Positions 36,951-48,036 of a stretch of 64,000 nucleotides of DNA are shown in pieces. The notes below the pieces were generated by a model. It was not told the origin of the DNA. It worked only from the letters and a program-made list of their open reading frames with translations, and searched no databases. The translations under genes were made by a program, and so were the position numbers. Origin of the DNA: Camillea tinctor (Eukaryota; Ascomycota; Sordariomycetes; Xylariales; Xylariaceae). Each line of letters starts with the position of its first letter. Within the stretch, counting starts at the first letter, position 1. The stretch covers positions 682,001 to 746,000 of the forward strand of contig MU394059.1 in assembly GCA_022578605.1 (NCBI GenBank). Reading direction: 5' to 3'.

Positions 36951-38745
36951 GAACAAAAGGAAAATAACAAAAACCCCCCGAACACGGGGGGAATAGGGAA
37001 GCCGGTATATGACCCTCAGCTTACTACGGCTTATGCCGCTCTTACACGGCGTATATAGGTGACCTATATGCACGCATGTATGTATACATGCAAAGTTCAA
37101 GTAGATCTTGGGATAGAGAAGGGGATATCAAAAGGGAGAAAGACTGCTCCGTGCAGATATCCTGAGTAACAAACCGATACGTAGCGTAAAGTATATAGAC
37201 TTAATTAGCGCGGTAAAACCTACCTACCTACACGTTTATTTCTAGGGTATTACTACCATATATTCCAGCAAATGCCCATTACCATCTCTATATTGTTTAC
37301 ATCAAAGGTGCATAAAGACCGACCGACCACCTGATTCACCCAAGCCCGATGATATATAAGATCGTAACGTAAGACCCCGAACCAAGAAAAAACAGGCATC
37401 GGATGATGTCCATATTCTCAAATGCCGTGCAACGATCCTACTTCTACTCTCAAAAGGCAAAGACGTGAGACAAAGAGACGAATTACCTTCTACCTTAACC
37501 TACCTTGTTTCCCCCTACTCCCCCCTTTTCCCTTCTCGCTCTCTCTATTTCCCGGGATATCTCGCCTCATCATTATTATTCTCATCATCTTTGAATTATA
37601 CGTAGGTACGTACCGAAGGCACACGGAGTAACAGTGAACCCCCCCTCCAACTGGTCAAATACTCCGTAAAATATTACCATTCCCCCTTCGGAGTCCGGCA
37701 GGGCTGCTATCCGGGGCTGACCTCAGCAGACGACCACCATCATGGATCTTGAAATCCCGCCCCCCACGCCCATGTACGTAATCTAGTTCGTGGGATCTTT
37801 TTGGTTCAGGCATGTATCTAGATTATTTTTCTTCCCCCTTCAAAATCATATAATACCTATTTTATATTGAACGGCATATACAGACTCGGGGTGGACTATA
37901 CTACTTGCGCAATTATCGTAGATTAGGTAGATATGAAGTCAAATTTCTCTTCTTCCACGTTTGCTGCTAGAAACATATTTACAAATAATATTTCTTTGTT
38001 CCGCTCAATCGTACAACATGAGAAGCAAAACAAGGTAATTCTCGTACACGCGGATACACATACAAGGAAAGAAAATAAAAAAGAGCAATAAATGACGTAT
38101 GTGCGTAATACATGAAGGTCTCATATGGACCCTAAAACTTGGATTGTTGATTGACCCTATCGCCCTCTCATCGGGTATTGGGTTATCGTAAACATAACTT
38201 TTGCTCCTTTCCCCCCTTTTCCGCCGTCGAAAATGCAGTAGGCGCTAAAAATCATGCGGGTTTTTTTTTCTCTCTTTCTCTCCCCAATGCCCCCTTAGGT
38301 ATTCCCTATAGTAAGATGCCGGGATAGGGAACCGCATCTGTAAACTCCCTTCGCCACGTTTATTATCAATCATAGTCACATAGATTGATAAGAATCGTGA
38401 TCTCGTGGTCGTAATCGCTGCAGGCTCAGGTGTGATGAATCACCAGAGGCCATCCGTCCCCAATTTTCATGTCGAGGTTGAAGTTTGTGCGCGCATTAAC
38501 GGCCATGGATAGCCGCGCCCGGAGTCACGACTTCGGCTCATAGCCTGTCTTCTGACAGGCTAGGCTGTTGTAATTAAGTTGCCTAATCCCCAACCTGCTC
38601 TGCTTCGTTACCCCCGCCAGCTGCCGATAGCTCGGCATGTCTTTAGACTTTTTGTTTGTACATCAACTCCAAAATTAAAGCAAATGTACAGCGCACCGCT
38701 CACTGTACACTCGTCCCCTCGAAGCCCCCTTCGGCCTCAAGTTTC
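36951..38745. other. Intergenic region downstream of PNKP and Kgd4 genes
   Basis: Two genes converge here, so it should contain both 3' UTRs. CT-rich tracts occur at 37500-37560 and 38260-38290. No coding frame with a recognisable product was found. Confidence 0.5.
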
Positions 38746-39249
38746 TCAACCGAAGAGAGCGGCGCCGCCAGTCTCGACGGCCTCGATCTCAGCAAGAGTG
38801 AGGGGGGTTCTGCGGAAGCGCTCAGGCAGCTCGTTGCGGTCGAAGAAGACGCCCTTGGGGGCTTCGACCGAGCCTAGACTAGCAGCAGATGTGCTACCAA
38901 TGGTCTTGCGCAGAGGGCCATGCTGCTGCACCGAGTCTCGGTACGAAGAGAACGAGGTGTGGGAGTTGCCATTGCCGGGGAGGGCGCCTGTGGGAGAGGC
39001 CGGGTGCGGCCGAGGAGTGTGGTCGATTTGTGCTGTGTGAAGGTAAATCGGTCAGCGTGTTGTTCTTGGTAGCCAGGAGCAGAAAGTTATATCTCTGCGC
39101 AACGTGGTATGCAGAATTTAGTAGTACGTGGTAAGACAAGAGCAATTACATCACTTACTGGGAATGGTTCGTCTACCGATAAATCGGATCAAGGGAGCGC
39201 GCTCAGCACCGTGAGCAGCGGCTTGACGAAGGACCCGAGTTGCAAACAT
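38746..39249 (-). CDS. kgd4: Mitochondrial 2-oxoglutarate dehydrogenase complex subunit Kgd4 (MRPS36/Ymr31)
   Basis: Predicted small mitochondrial protein that tethers the E3 dihydrolipoamide dehydrogenase to the 2-oxoglutarate dehydrogenase core; it was formerly annotated as ribosomal protein Ymr31/MRPS36. Two exons, 39249-39159 and 39032-38746, joined by a 126-bp intron (GTAAGT...CACACAG, CTGAC branch), give 125 aa. The first exon encodes a basic, Arg/Ala-rich presequence (MFATRVLRQAAAHGAERAP) running into LIRFIGRRTIP, the conserved N-terminal element. The second exon has HTPRPHPASPTGALP, then the C-terminal element LPERFRRTPLTLAEIEAVE followed by a Gly-Gly pair. This matches in order the LIRF...RR and LPxKYRRKL...GG pattern of the animal protein. 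Most of the coding sequence lies in a second exon without its own good ATG, so simple ORF calling would miss the gene. Confidence 0.85.
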
Positions 39250-39303
39250 TGTGATATTTTGGTTGTTGTGTGTGGTTGGTTGGTGTAAGAGGAGAAAAAA
39301 GTG

Positions 39304-39328
39304 GTATGTATGTATGTATGTATGTATA
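39304..39328. repeat. (TATG)n microsatellite
   Basis: Six tetranucleotide units, about 55 bp upstream of the Kgd4 start codon, so within its 5' UTR or core promoter. Confidence 0.85.
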
Positions 39329-41774
39329 TAAGTTATGGGCGTTTAAGTCCCTCTGTTCTTTTTTAATTATTTTTCTTTCTTTTTTTTTTTCCCTCGTTCC
39401 TTTTCCCCTCGGCGATACTAGTCTGAGTCGTGTGGTGTACGTAGTATGGATAGTGGGTGGTGGTGGGTTAAGTAGGCCAAGCTCCGTTTCGTACGATAAT
39501 AGTTCGGGTAGGGCACAAGCTAGAGAATTTAATAACTTAACAAGGCGTGAAGCTAGTGTAGAGGGGTTCTGGTCCTTGGCAGGGCTGTCTTAAGCGATTA
39601 TAGCATGAGTTGAATGGAGAGCAAGGTAAAAAAGAAAAGATGAAGGAGGGAGGAATTGGGATGGGAAATGGAAGAAGAAAAGTATACGAATAGGTTCCGG
39701 GTGGTGGTTAATGTATCCCTGGTGTATCCGGTCTGCGGATGGGTAGGTACAAGTAAGTTTAGGTTGTGGCATGCGACAAGCTCCGATTTTGGATTTTGGA
39801 TTATGAATCGATCGAGAGGGGGGAAGAAAAAAAAATAGGATACCTAGTACTATGTAGCAAGCACATGGCGCAGGTGGTGGTTGCGGCGTGGTGCTCCTCC
39901 GCGTCACTACCTACCAGGGTACTCCCGTACAATCCAGGTGGGTAATAAACTCCACGCTATATTTTGTATGCGGAATATACACTACATAAATGGATAAATA
40001 GAAAAGTATGACAATAAGTTTTTGTTTGTTTGTTTTAATGTTTAACGTCTAGGCTAATACAGTGGAATCAACCCTATATCAGCAACCTCCCGAGGGGTAT
40101 GGGACGTGGCAAGCTTTAGTATACACTATGATGCTATATTATGTCGTAAGGACTTAGCATTTCTTGATAGGTGGCCGTTATAAGCCGGTCTTGCCTATTT
40201 CGAATAAAATCTGTAAGTTGTTTTGTTGTTTATAGAAAATAAAAACCTTTGCGCTGCAAGAGGAAAACTTTTCTATAACCTCAATATAACGTAACTCTTA
40301 TACTATTCTATTTCTTTTGCTGCCTGTGCCCTTAACCGGTTTATTGCTCCCGTACGCCTCGTGCCGCGGACCTTTTCGACTTAGCAATGGCTTTTGATTG
40401 TCGGCGGTTTGAACGAGTAGGTTGGCTAACGTTTCCTAGTTTCTAGTCGGTGTCGGTTTTAGCGATAGTTTGGTTTATAAGTTGGCGTATTGTTTGTAGA
40501 GCCTTCTGTGGAAGCATATAGCTTCATTTACCTTTCGATACGACCACCGCGTGCGTTGTAGATGTTGAATTTTCTTGACGTAGAGGTGGTGGTTTGCAAG
40601 GTTTTTAGCAGGTGTTAAGGCCATGGTGGGTAGCTGGTTAGATTTGTATGGGAGTTGTGTGCGCCATTTACTGACCGCTTACCGCCGCACTAATAGTGGG
40701 CGCCAAGAAGTGATAATCAGGAGGGAAGGTGAGTATGACAATAAGCCTAGTCTGAAAGGAGTAGTAACAGAGTAGGAATAGCAATAGCAATGGCAAGAAT
40801 ACAATAATATTAAGGCAGTTCCTATCCCTCTATACTAAGTATGTTGTCGGAGTTGGTCAATGAAGGTTTGGTAGCCTGGTAGGTATATCCTAAAAGAGTA
40901 AGCCCACAGCTATCTATCAGTTCCCCACCAACCTTTTTTTTCTTTTATGATTAAAAAATATTAGTGAAGGTTAACGGAATACTAGGTATCAACCTATTAA
41001 GTTTGGATTGCACCATTGCGATTTCGGACTTTGTATTTTTAAGGGCCTTTTTTCTGGGCTGATCTGTCGGACGAGAACTTTCCCTTCCATGCACTTCCTG
41101 TTTGCTTGCTGGACCCTACTTGTGAAACCCAAGGTTTTACACCATGTAGTTAAGCTTGGATGGATCGGATTAGTATTGATGGAAATGTTCCTTCGCCACA
41201 TCTCCAACAAAACCGAGTATTTTGCTTTTTTTTCTTCTCTTCTTTCTCTCCTCCGCTGCGGGCTCTCCGAAACCTTGTCAACATGGACATATATTGATAC
41301 TCACAATTCTTGGCCTCAACAATTGAAGTTGTCCAACTAGTCAGCCAACTAACTCTAGACTTAATAAACCGACTACATAAACAGCCATTGGTAATTGATC
41401 GCTTATAGAAGCGATGCCTGCCTGTTAACCTAGATCATTATATGCACAGATAACAAGTAGGTAATACACCTGAGATATACATCCATCATTTCTTATTCAA
41501 TGCTTCGGAGATTTAGGTAGTTCATCTGTATTATGTACAATACATACCTACATCCGGCTAATTAAGTCGAATCTTACCTACTATGTGTTTACTACACTAC
41601 GAACATCTCACGTGCATTCTCGAGGGCTTTCGCTTTGATTAATTATCATCTATCAACAATAAAGTCAGTAACGATCAACTACGCCCTGTATGTAGATATC
41701 TAGTGACTAGTAAGATCCCGACAACCGAACAACGCCGACTACTTAAGTTGGAGTCTAGCACATTAACCTTGGAA

Positions 41775-41818
41775 TTGACATGTGGATTCATATGAAATCA
41801 TATGAAATCATATGTCAA
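41775..41818. repeat. Palindromic cluster with tandem TATGAAATCA
   Basis: Two direct copies of tatgaaatca at 41791-41810 contain overlapping catatg palindromes and are flanked by inverted ttgacat (41775-41781) and atgtcaa (41812-41818). It could be a binding-site cluster or a chance structure; nothing nearby is coding. Confidence 0.5.
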
Positions 41819-42767
41819 GACCTATGTACATAAGGTAGTAAAGATAGTATGTAGGTTAGGCCTTTAAGGTTTACACTAGGTTTAGGTTTTGCCCAATGTG
41901 TGCGCTTACACTTACAACTCAAACTCAAAAAGATAAGTTGGGACCATCCCTAGCCAACCAGTACTATCGGAAATGCCTAATTGAGGTTTCCCGAGGCCCG
42001 TCCGAATTTTTTCCCTTCCGTTCAGCCTCTCCTGCAGGCCCAGCCATGCATGTCGCGCACTGAGCGTGACCAAGTACTTCCTACCCAAAGTCCGCACTTC
42101 TCCTCCTCCCGCCTTGCCCCGGTAGTACCAAAGTTGGGGGTCAGCCTCTCCCCTCATCCACCCCATGCGTCGTCGGTTGACGGGGTTTAGATATTAGGTA
42201 CCCCGTCTGCCCGTCAACCCCATTCCTTACTGCCATGGTACACCGATTTTGATATATGTACACTATTATTGTGTGAATTGGCCCGGACTTTTCTCGAGAT
42301 TTTCACTTTGCGATTTCGGACTCAACCGTATCCACCTCCTCCTCTTTCTTCCCCACAGTCGATCTCATAGGTAGTATACAACTAGACATAAGGTACACCC
42401 GTTAACATACCTAACCTAAACTATATGTGTAGTGTATAATCCGTCAAACCCGGCGCTGCTGTACGGCACAGGTCGTTTCCTTTTTCGACGACTTCTGGAT
42501 TCTCGGGTACTTACACTAGGTTATAAGGAATTACTAGGTAGTAGCACACGCGCACACCACATCAAGGGAGGCTCGCCATACCTCGTCATTGGCTTCGAGG
42601 GATTCACCGGGGTTCCCAGAGCTTAAACCCATGCATGCATCAGCCCATGGTGGTTCCACGCGGTCCAGAGTCTTACTACAGATTCAGGATATGTATGCTA
42701 CCACTACACTACATAAGCAGCAAACTTCCTTAACACCGACCATCACATTATGTATCTTAGTTGATTT

Positions 42768-42786
42768 CACACACACACACACACAC
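42768..42786. repeat. (CA)n microsatellite
   Basis: About nine uninterrupted CA units in non-coding DNA. Confidence 0.85.
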
Positions 42787-43573
42787 TATAGGTACTCTGC
42801 CCTACCACACCTTCGCAACCCTGGGGGTTTCTCCGTCGCAGGACGCGGGGAATGCTGTCGCGGTTGCATCCAATATCCGAACTAAGCTCCCATCTGGGTT
42901 GGGCTCGACGTGCCAAATGTGATAGGTAACTTAGACCAAACTCTGGTCCGCTCGCCCAGTCCCAGTTCTGTTATGTTGTCTACTTGTAAGCAGCGTACGA
43001 GTCAGTATGTGTAGTCTGGTTTTGTAACCCTTTGATGCCCGATGCAACTCTCCCTTACCATATTATACACCACCTATACTACTTCCTATTCTTACTGCTT
43101 CCCCCCAACACCAAACCCATCACCAAACCCATCATGGAACCATGCTTGCATTATGCGATGTCGGCTTTAGATGCAGATGGTTAGGTTGGTGGGTTTCGCT
43201 TATTCATCCGATCTGGTAATGTATGAATGCGTCCAACCCAAGCAGGCGAAGCATTTCGTTTCGTGCGTGTGTCGTGGTAATTTACCCTTTCTAGACAGAT
43301 TGAAGCTTCTCACATTCTGCTTCATTGATGCGCTAACCTAGCCAACCAGCCCACCTCTAACCCTCGTTCGCACGCACATTGCGCCATGTATACTAGATAG
43401 GTGGATATTTCCTCCTCCTTCTGTCTCCACCGAGCGATAACACCTTAAGCAACCCCGTCATGGTGTTTTGCGAAGGACGGATGGCTACACATTGATGTGT
43501 GTTCTCGTTCAACTATACTGGTTTGTGAAAGGGGAGCCGGGAAACGCCAAGCCCAGCCCGGGGTACTCCGATG

Positions 43574-43650
43574 CTATAAAAGAGACGTCGCTACTCGCCT
43601 ATAACCACTACATACCATCTTTTCCCAAACCAAACTTCTTTTCATGATAA
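43574..43650 (+). promoter_or_regulatory. Promoter-like TATA element without an evident gene
   Basis: A TATAAAAG box at about 43574-43581 is followed by a pyrimidine/CAA-rich leader (ataccatcttttcccaaac) and an ATG near 43643, the normal layout of a fungal core promoter. The frame after that ATG stops after eight codons and no splice donor rescues it convincingly. It may drive a non-coding transcript, be left over from a lost gene, or be chance. Confidence 0.3.
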
Positions 43651-44072
43651 TAGTCGGAACTAGTAGATAAACTATGTATGGGTGCTCCAACAAAACGGTG
43701 CTCTCGGTAGTCATTCCAATGGAACCCCGACACCTACACTAGGTATAAGGATGCAGGGCCTTCGGTATCTCTACAAATGGAAAGAAATATTGAAACGCAC
43801 AGAACAACCATTCGATTCTGTTAGCTGTGTCACCTGTTCGCATCATTGAAAGCTTATGCGTGGACAAGTCTATGTCTATTGTGCAGAATTGTAGTGCTGC
43901 GACATTTACACAACTCTTACATAGTATAGTATGTACATCCATCAACTGGCTACTATAGTAAGGCCTCAAACCGAAACAATATCGATTCAGTTTTGACCCA
44001 TATGTAATTATCGAGCATACCTCTTTTAAATTAGGAACAAGATGAGGTTGATTATTGAAAAACCATCTTATG

Positions 44073-44459
44073 TTAGATAGCTAAAACTTGAAGCATATCA
44101 GCTTTTCCAAACGTCCTTCTAGCTAGGTAGGCTACGGGTTCCTGTGGAGTGCCCGGGAGCTTCGGGAGGTGACAGTCCTCCACATAGTATTTAAAGGGAA
44201 TATAGCTGCTGTGTATTACAAAGTCTAAGATATCATTCATTGGCATCACTGCATATCTGGATTCTGCGGCAATGGCATCGGCGAGAGATTGGTGGTACGT
44301 ATAGTGCAATCAACCAATGGCATCATACACTCTCGCGGAGGTGGATATTTCGTCAAATATGAGACTGAACTGTGGGACTGGATGAGGCGCTGCGACTATA
44401 CGTTTTCTATCTCTCATGCGTGTATAGAATTGTAAGTAATGCCTCGCATCTGCCCCCTT
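44073..44459 (-). pseudogene. Gene relic with in-frame TGA, unknown family
   Basis: On the minus strand an open frame runs from about 44459 to the TAA ending at 44073, broken only by a TGA at 44312-44310. Both sides of the stop look like ordinary protein: upstream RHYLQFYTRMRDRKRIVAA, then FSLIFDEISTSARVYDAIG, and directly downstream LHYTYHQSLADAIAAESRY with a proline-bounded tail. The frame is preserved across the stop, and no splice pair near it removes the TGA cleanly. This is best explained as a decayed gene fragment or, less likely, a missed intron. I do not recognise the family. A shorter minus-strand frame at 43739-43969 could be a further remnant but is weaker. Confidence 0.4.
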
Positions 44460-45524
44460 TTATGTAAACATGGGTTATTCTAATAGGTATTACTCGGTTA
44501 AGCCTAATTGATAAAGGAAAAGGTCAATTGATACAGGAGCTGGTGTCTGAATTAATAACAACAGGACTTACAATATTAATAACTCTTAGATGCCAGAGCC
44601 CTTATACGCCATAAGGTATAATATAAAAGGGTGAGTGTATGATAATTATAATCATGAGTAGTGTAGAATTCGAAATGAGAAAGGGGAAACAAAAACCAAG
44701 GAAATTTGATACTGCGGCCGTGCAGTTTGCTTTGCCATGATTTCCGCAAGATCTGGTCTTGGTTTCTGGGGGATCTTTGGGGATCGTTGAGGATCGATTC
44801 GGTACCACTTGCTTCCCTGGAGGCGCCTGGAATATACGATCGTAAAGCTCACGTCTCATTGGTCGGATGGAGCAGGGGAGGATTTAGATCTAGACTTACA
44901 AAAGTAAGGTTAATCTGTTCTAGCCCAATCCTGGGCTAGCCTAGACTTTTAAAGCATCATATACGTACCAGCTAACCTTGGTACCTAGGTACGTAGCGAC
45001 ATCGACGATTTTCATCGATACATAATAGTATTTTGATATCAACAAAGAGAGAAATGTCTTCAACATCATTACCAAGGCATATTAACTTATCTATTTATCT
45101 CCGGGTAGTATCTCGTGTTCTAGTTGCTATCAAAGATTGTGATATACAATGCGCTATTAATATGTCCTTGATTTCATTGCGTTGCTCGCGTTTGACGTTT
45201 TACATGCCCCTTGGACAGGGTCGTGAGTCTCAGGCCTCAAGTGAAACGCCCGCGGCGACAACTAGCTAACATGAAGCCTACAACCTCAAACAGCAGGGTT
45301 AGACGAGACAGGCCATGGATAGAAATAGGCAAACGAAATAAAACCTACTGCATGCTGCTCGCATTCTCCTTTTACATCACATATGTATTCTAACTTCGTC
45401 TTCTTTCTTAAAGACAATCTCATATTATCATTCTTCAATCACATTCGTCTTGTGCTGGGCCACACGTATAAGCAACATTTACAAACTTAATTGTTATTAT
45501 TTTTCATAAGTTACTACTAATATC
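44460..45524. other. Upstream region of the UstYa-like gene
   Basis: No gene supported. The region carries a perfect TACCTAGGTA palindrome at 44982-44991 within a longer ggtacctaggtacg, and AT-rich leader sequence just before the start codon at 45525. Confidence 0.5.
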
Positions 45525-46678
45525 ATGGAGTCCAAGAGATTAAAGTACGAAGGCATACATGTCGATGATCACGACGGGTCGAGGTCAAGCACGGAGGTAG
45601 AGGAATCGCTTATGGGCGACGAGAAGCAGTGGCATGACGTGGAGCTGAGCAGCCCGCCGCGGCAGCGGAGGAGAAATAGATTTATTGCCGCCATCTCGTC
45701 ATCCAGATGGTTAATCGATACCTCGCTGCTGCTCATCATCCTAGCCTTACTAGTGAGAGATCAGTGGCGGAAGCCTGTGACGACAGAAGATACTACGAAC
45801 CCTTGGCAGTTCGGCCAGGACATGACGGGTGTTGGTCCAAGGCGTATGTATAGGAACTGTATAATGACTTTAAATAATTGGGGAAGGCTAACAGGAAGAA
45901 ATCTGCAGTTCCCATGAAGATCACCACATTCGAAAGGGATGAGTCCTATGCACCCAACAACACCGCCGAGTTCTTTAGCGACGAAGTCCTGCAGAGGTGG
46001 AATGACTTGATGCCAGGTACGTATCATCATTGTCATATTTATTATAGCCTTGAAGAATAAGCAGAACACTAACATAATTCTTATTTCTCCAGTCGGTATG
46101 GGCTTCGTTTGGGTCAACGACACCAAGCAGTATCACGATCTACCCACTCCGATCATGTGGCCAGACAAGACTGTCTTCACGACATCAGCGACGCACCAAC
46201 TACACTGCCTGGTACGTGATCTTCCACTTTTCTCCCCTTGAAAGGATTCGCATTCCTAGTTCTCAGCTCCACTTATTATCCAACTTCACTAACTTGGTTC
46301 CCTTTGCGTAGTTTGCCATCGTCCAGACATACTCAGGCTTAACGTCAGGGCACGAGATCCCCGATGATCATCACTGGCACATGATCCACTGCTTCGACTA
46401 CATGAGGCAGGCGATCATGTGTAGCGCGGACATGGCACTCGAAGGACTTGAGACCACGTTCCCGGATCACAACGGGGGATCTGATGGATGGGATTCTAAG
46501 CATGGTGAGTAGTATCTACACCCCCTATATTCCCAACTCCCTTTCTAGACCTACGTGTACATATGTGATGAACATAATGCTAACTCTTCTTCCCTGTCTT
46601 GCAGTCTGCAGAGATTGGGACCAGGTCAAGGAATATCTGGAGAGTGTGCGCGCTTACGATGATCAGCTGATCTACTGA
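45525..46678 (+). CDS. UstYa-like oxidase (DUF3328 family)
   Basis: Predicted membrane-anchored fungal oxidase of the UstYa/DUF3328 family; characterised members oxidatively cyclise ribosomal peptides (ustiloxin, phomopsin, asperipin) or modify other secondary metabolites (cyclochlorotine). Five exons, 45525-45843, 45909-46016, 46093-46211, 46312-46504 and 46605-46678, give 270 aa. The introns (65, 76, 100 and 100 bp) all have CTAAC branch sites, and all phases agree. A charged N-terminal tail precedes one membrane segment at about 61-77. The two diagnostic HxxHC motifs are HQLHC (177-181) and HMIHC (205-209). The WP-containing loop and the C-terminal CRDW segment are also typical. Length is normal, so the gene looks intact. 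No peptide precursor with Kex2-bounded repeats, tyrosinase or P450 was seen around it, so its substrate is unknown and it may act outside a cluster. Confidence 0.92.
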
Positions 46679-47817
46679 GGTCGCGAGTCGAGAGAATAAG
46701 ACGTAAGATGAGCTATATTAGCTCACCAACTTAAACACACGCATATAGATTATGTAGTGTGTCTCAGCATGTTATGGCGTTTACTGTCCTTTTGGCATAT
46801 CACGCGCACTCCGCTATGAGAATGGCGTTTTTAACAGGCGGGCGTTCTAGCGTGCAAGGATAATCTGTATGAGCGAAGCACCCCCACGCGAAAGAGCCAC
46901 CCATCCCTTGCCCTTGCCCCCGTCATATATCTCCGTCAGAGACAATCAATTTGTCCGGCGTTGAGACTTACCTCCTTCACAACGAGAGGCGAGAAGAAAC
47001 GAGGGAGAGAACGGGTATGAAAAAAAGGGCAAGGGAAGGGAATTTTGATGGGTGTAAAGATGATATACACAGCTACTGTGATTGACAGGATAGGAGTGAC
47101 TGAGCGCGGCATGATAGAAAGAAAGAAAACGGTTTTAAGGTATAAAATACCTACGTCTCACTCAGAAACAAGATAGTACGATACGCAGAGATAAGAATAT
47201 AAAACATCTATCACGAAGCCTTGCTATTGCAAGAAATTGTTGGTAGTCCTTCGTTGACAGATAATACCTGACGAAAGAGATTACGCAAACAAGAGACAAT
47301 CCGCTTTTTCCCTTCTCACGTGTCTCAAATCCCTAGGTAGGTCGTTCTAATAAACTTGGAGACCTAATCAAGAAGGAATACATACATATTCACAAGTCAG
47401 GGGGGATGGATATACGGGGACTGGTTAAGTGGGGACAGATGTCGTAGTCAATATATTGCCATCCCCCCTTTAATTAGGAGGGGGGGGTTGTCCTATGAGC
47501 CAACTACGTAAACATCCACCTTCTCTCGCTTTTTTTTCTACTTTTCGATACGTTTTTCTATTCTCTCCCTTTCTATCCCCAGTTCTAGGGAGGAGGTATT
47601 TTCCCCTTGGTTATGTAGGTTTTTCTTTTTAGCTCAAAACATGAACAGAAACAATGACAAAAATAAGAAAACAAGCACCGCAGCTCATACTTGATCGCAC
47701 CACACATGAATTGCCTATAGGTACTAGCATACCTCAGTAGATCAACATTTTCTCTCCTCGTCCTCTTCCTGAGAGGCGATTCAGGTAAGATAGGTCTCTA
47801 GGGGAAGGACAGCTAAC
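46679..47817. other. Intergenic region downstream of the UstYa-like gene
   Basis: No gene supported. Mixed composition with purine runs at 46985-47035 and a pyrimidine-rich part at 47520-47580. It should hold the 3' UTRs of the flanking convergent genes. Confidence 0.5.
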
Positions 47818-48036
47818 TTACTTCTTCCGAGCCTTTTCGGCCTTCCGAGCAGCACACTGCGGGCATTGTTCGTCAACAACAGGGAAGGTTCGAGTCTGTT
47901 CGGTGTCCCCATTGAGTATACGACATGGACAGTAGGTCTTCCAACCAATACGAACCGAGAAGCAAGTCGACACCTGCACAAACTTGACGTGTGCCTTGCG
48001 GCAAGATTTATAATAGAAAGCGTTGCAAGAACACAT
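47818..48036 (-). CDS. Small cysteine-rich protein, unknown function
   Basis: A 72-aa frame starting at an ATG (MCSCNAFYY...) with eight Cys: a CxC at the N-terminus, CPC in the middle (PCR context) and a CPxC near the end, followed by a strongly basic Ala/Lys/Arg tail (ARKAEKARKK). The spacing resembles small fungal proteins that begin MC and carry paired CxxC-type metal-binding Cys, which are usually annotated as hypothetical. There is no signal peptide, so it is more likely an intracellular zinc-binding protein than a secreted effector. A GTAAGT donor upstream on the same strand (48115) suggests a 5' UTR intron or a missed upstream exon. The overlapping frame at 47781-47981 is a shadow. 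Coding status is likely but unproven. Confidence 0.5.
   Translation of the reverse strand: MCSCNAFYYKSCRKAHVKFVQVSTCFSVRIGWKTYCPCRILNGDTEQTRTFPVVDEQCPQCAARKAEKARKK

Larger units (their letters stand above)
39250..44072. other. Long intergenic region with microsatellites
   Basis: No gene supported over 4.8 kb. The Kgd4 promoter lies at the left with a TATG microsatellite. There is TA-rich sequence near 41340-41600, a palindromic tatgaaatca duplication at 41791-41810, a CA repeat at 42768-42786, and a promoter-like TATAAAAG at 43574. Short open frames at 41008-41340, 41912-42190 and 42589-42885 have no recognisable content. Confidence 0.45.

Noticed and set aside
43739..43969. 76-codon minus-strand frame near the gene relic
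   Set aside because: Could be another relic fragment, but it is short, AT-rich and not joined by a convincing intron to the frame at 44073-44459.
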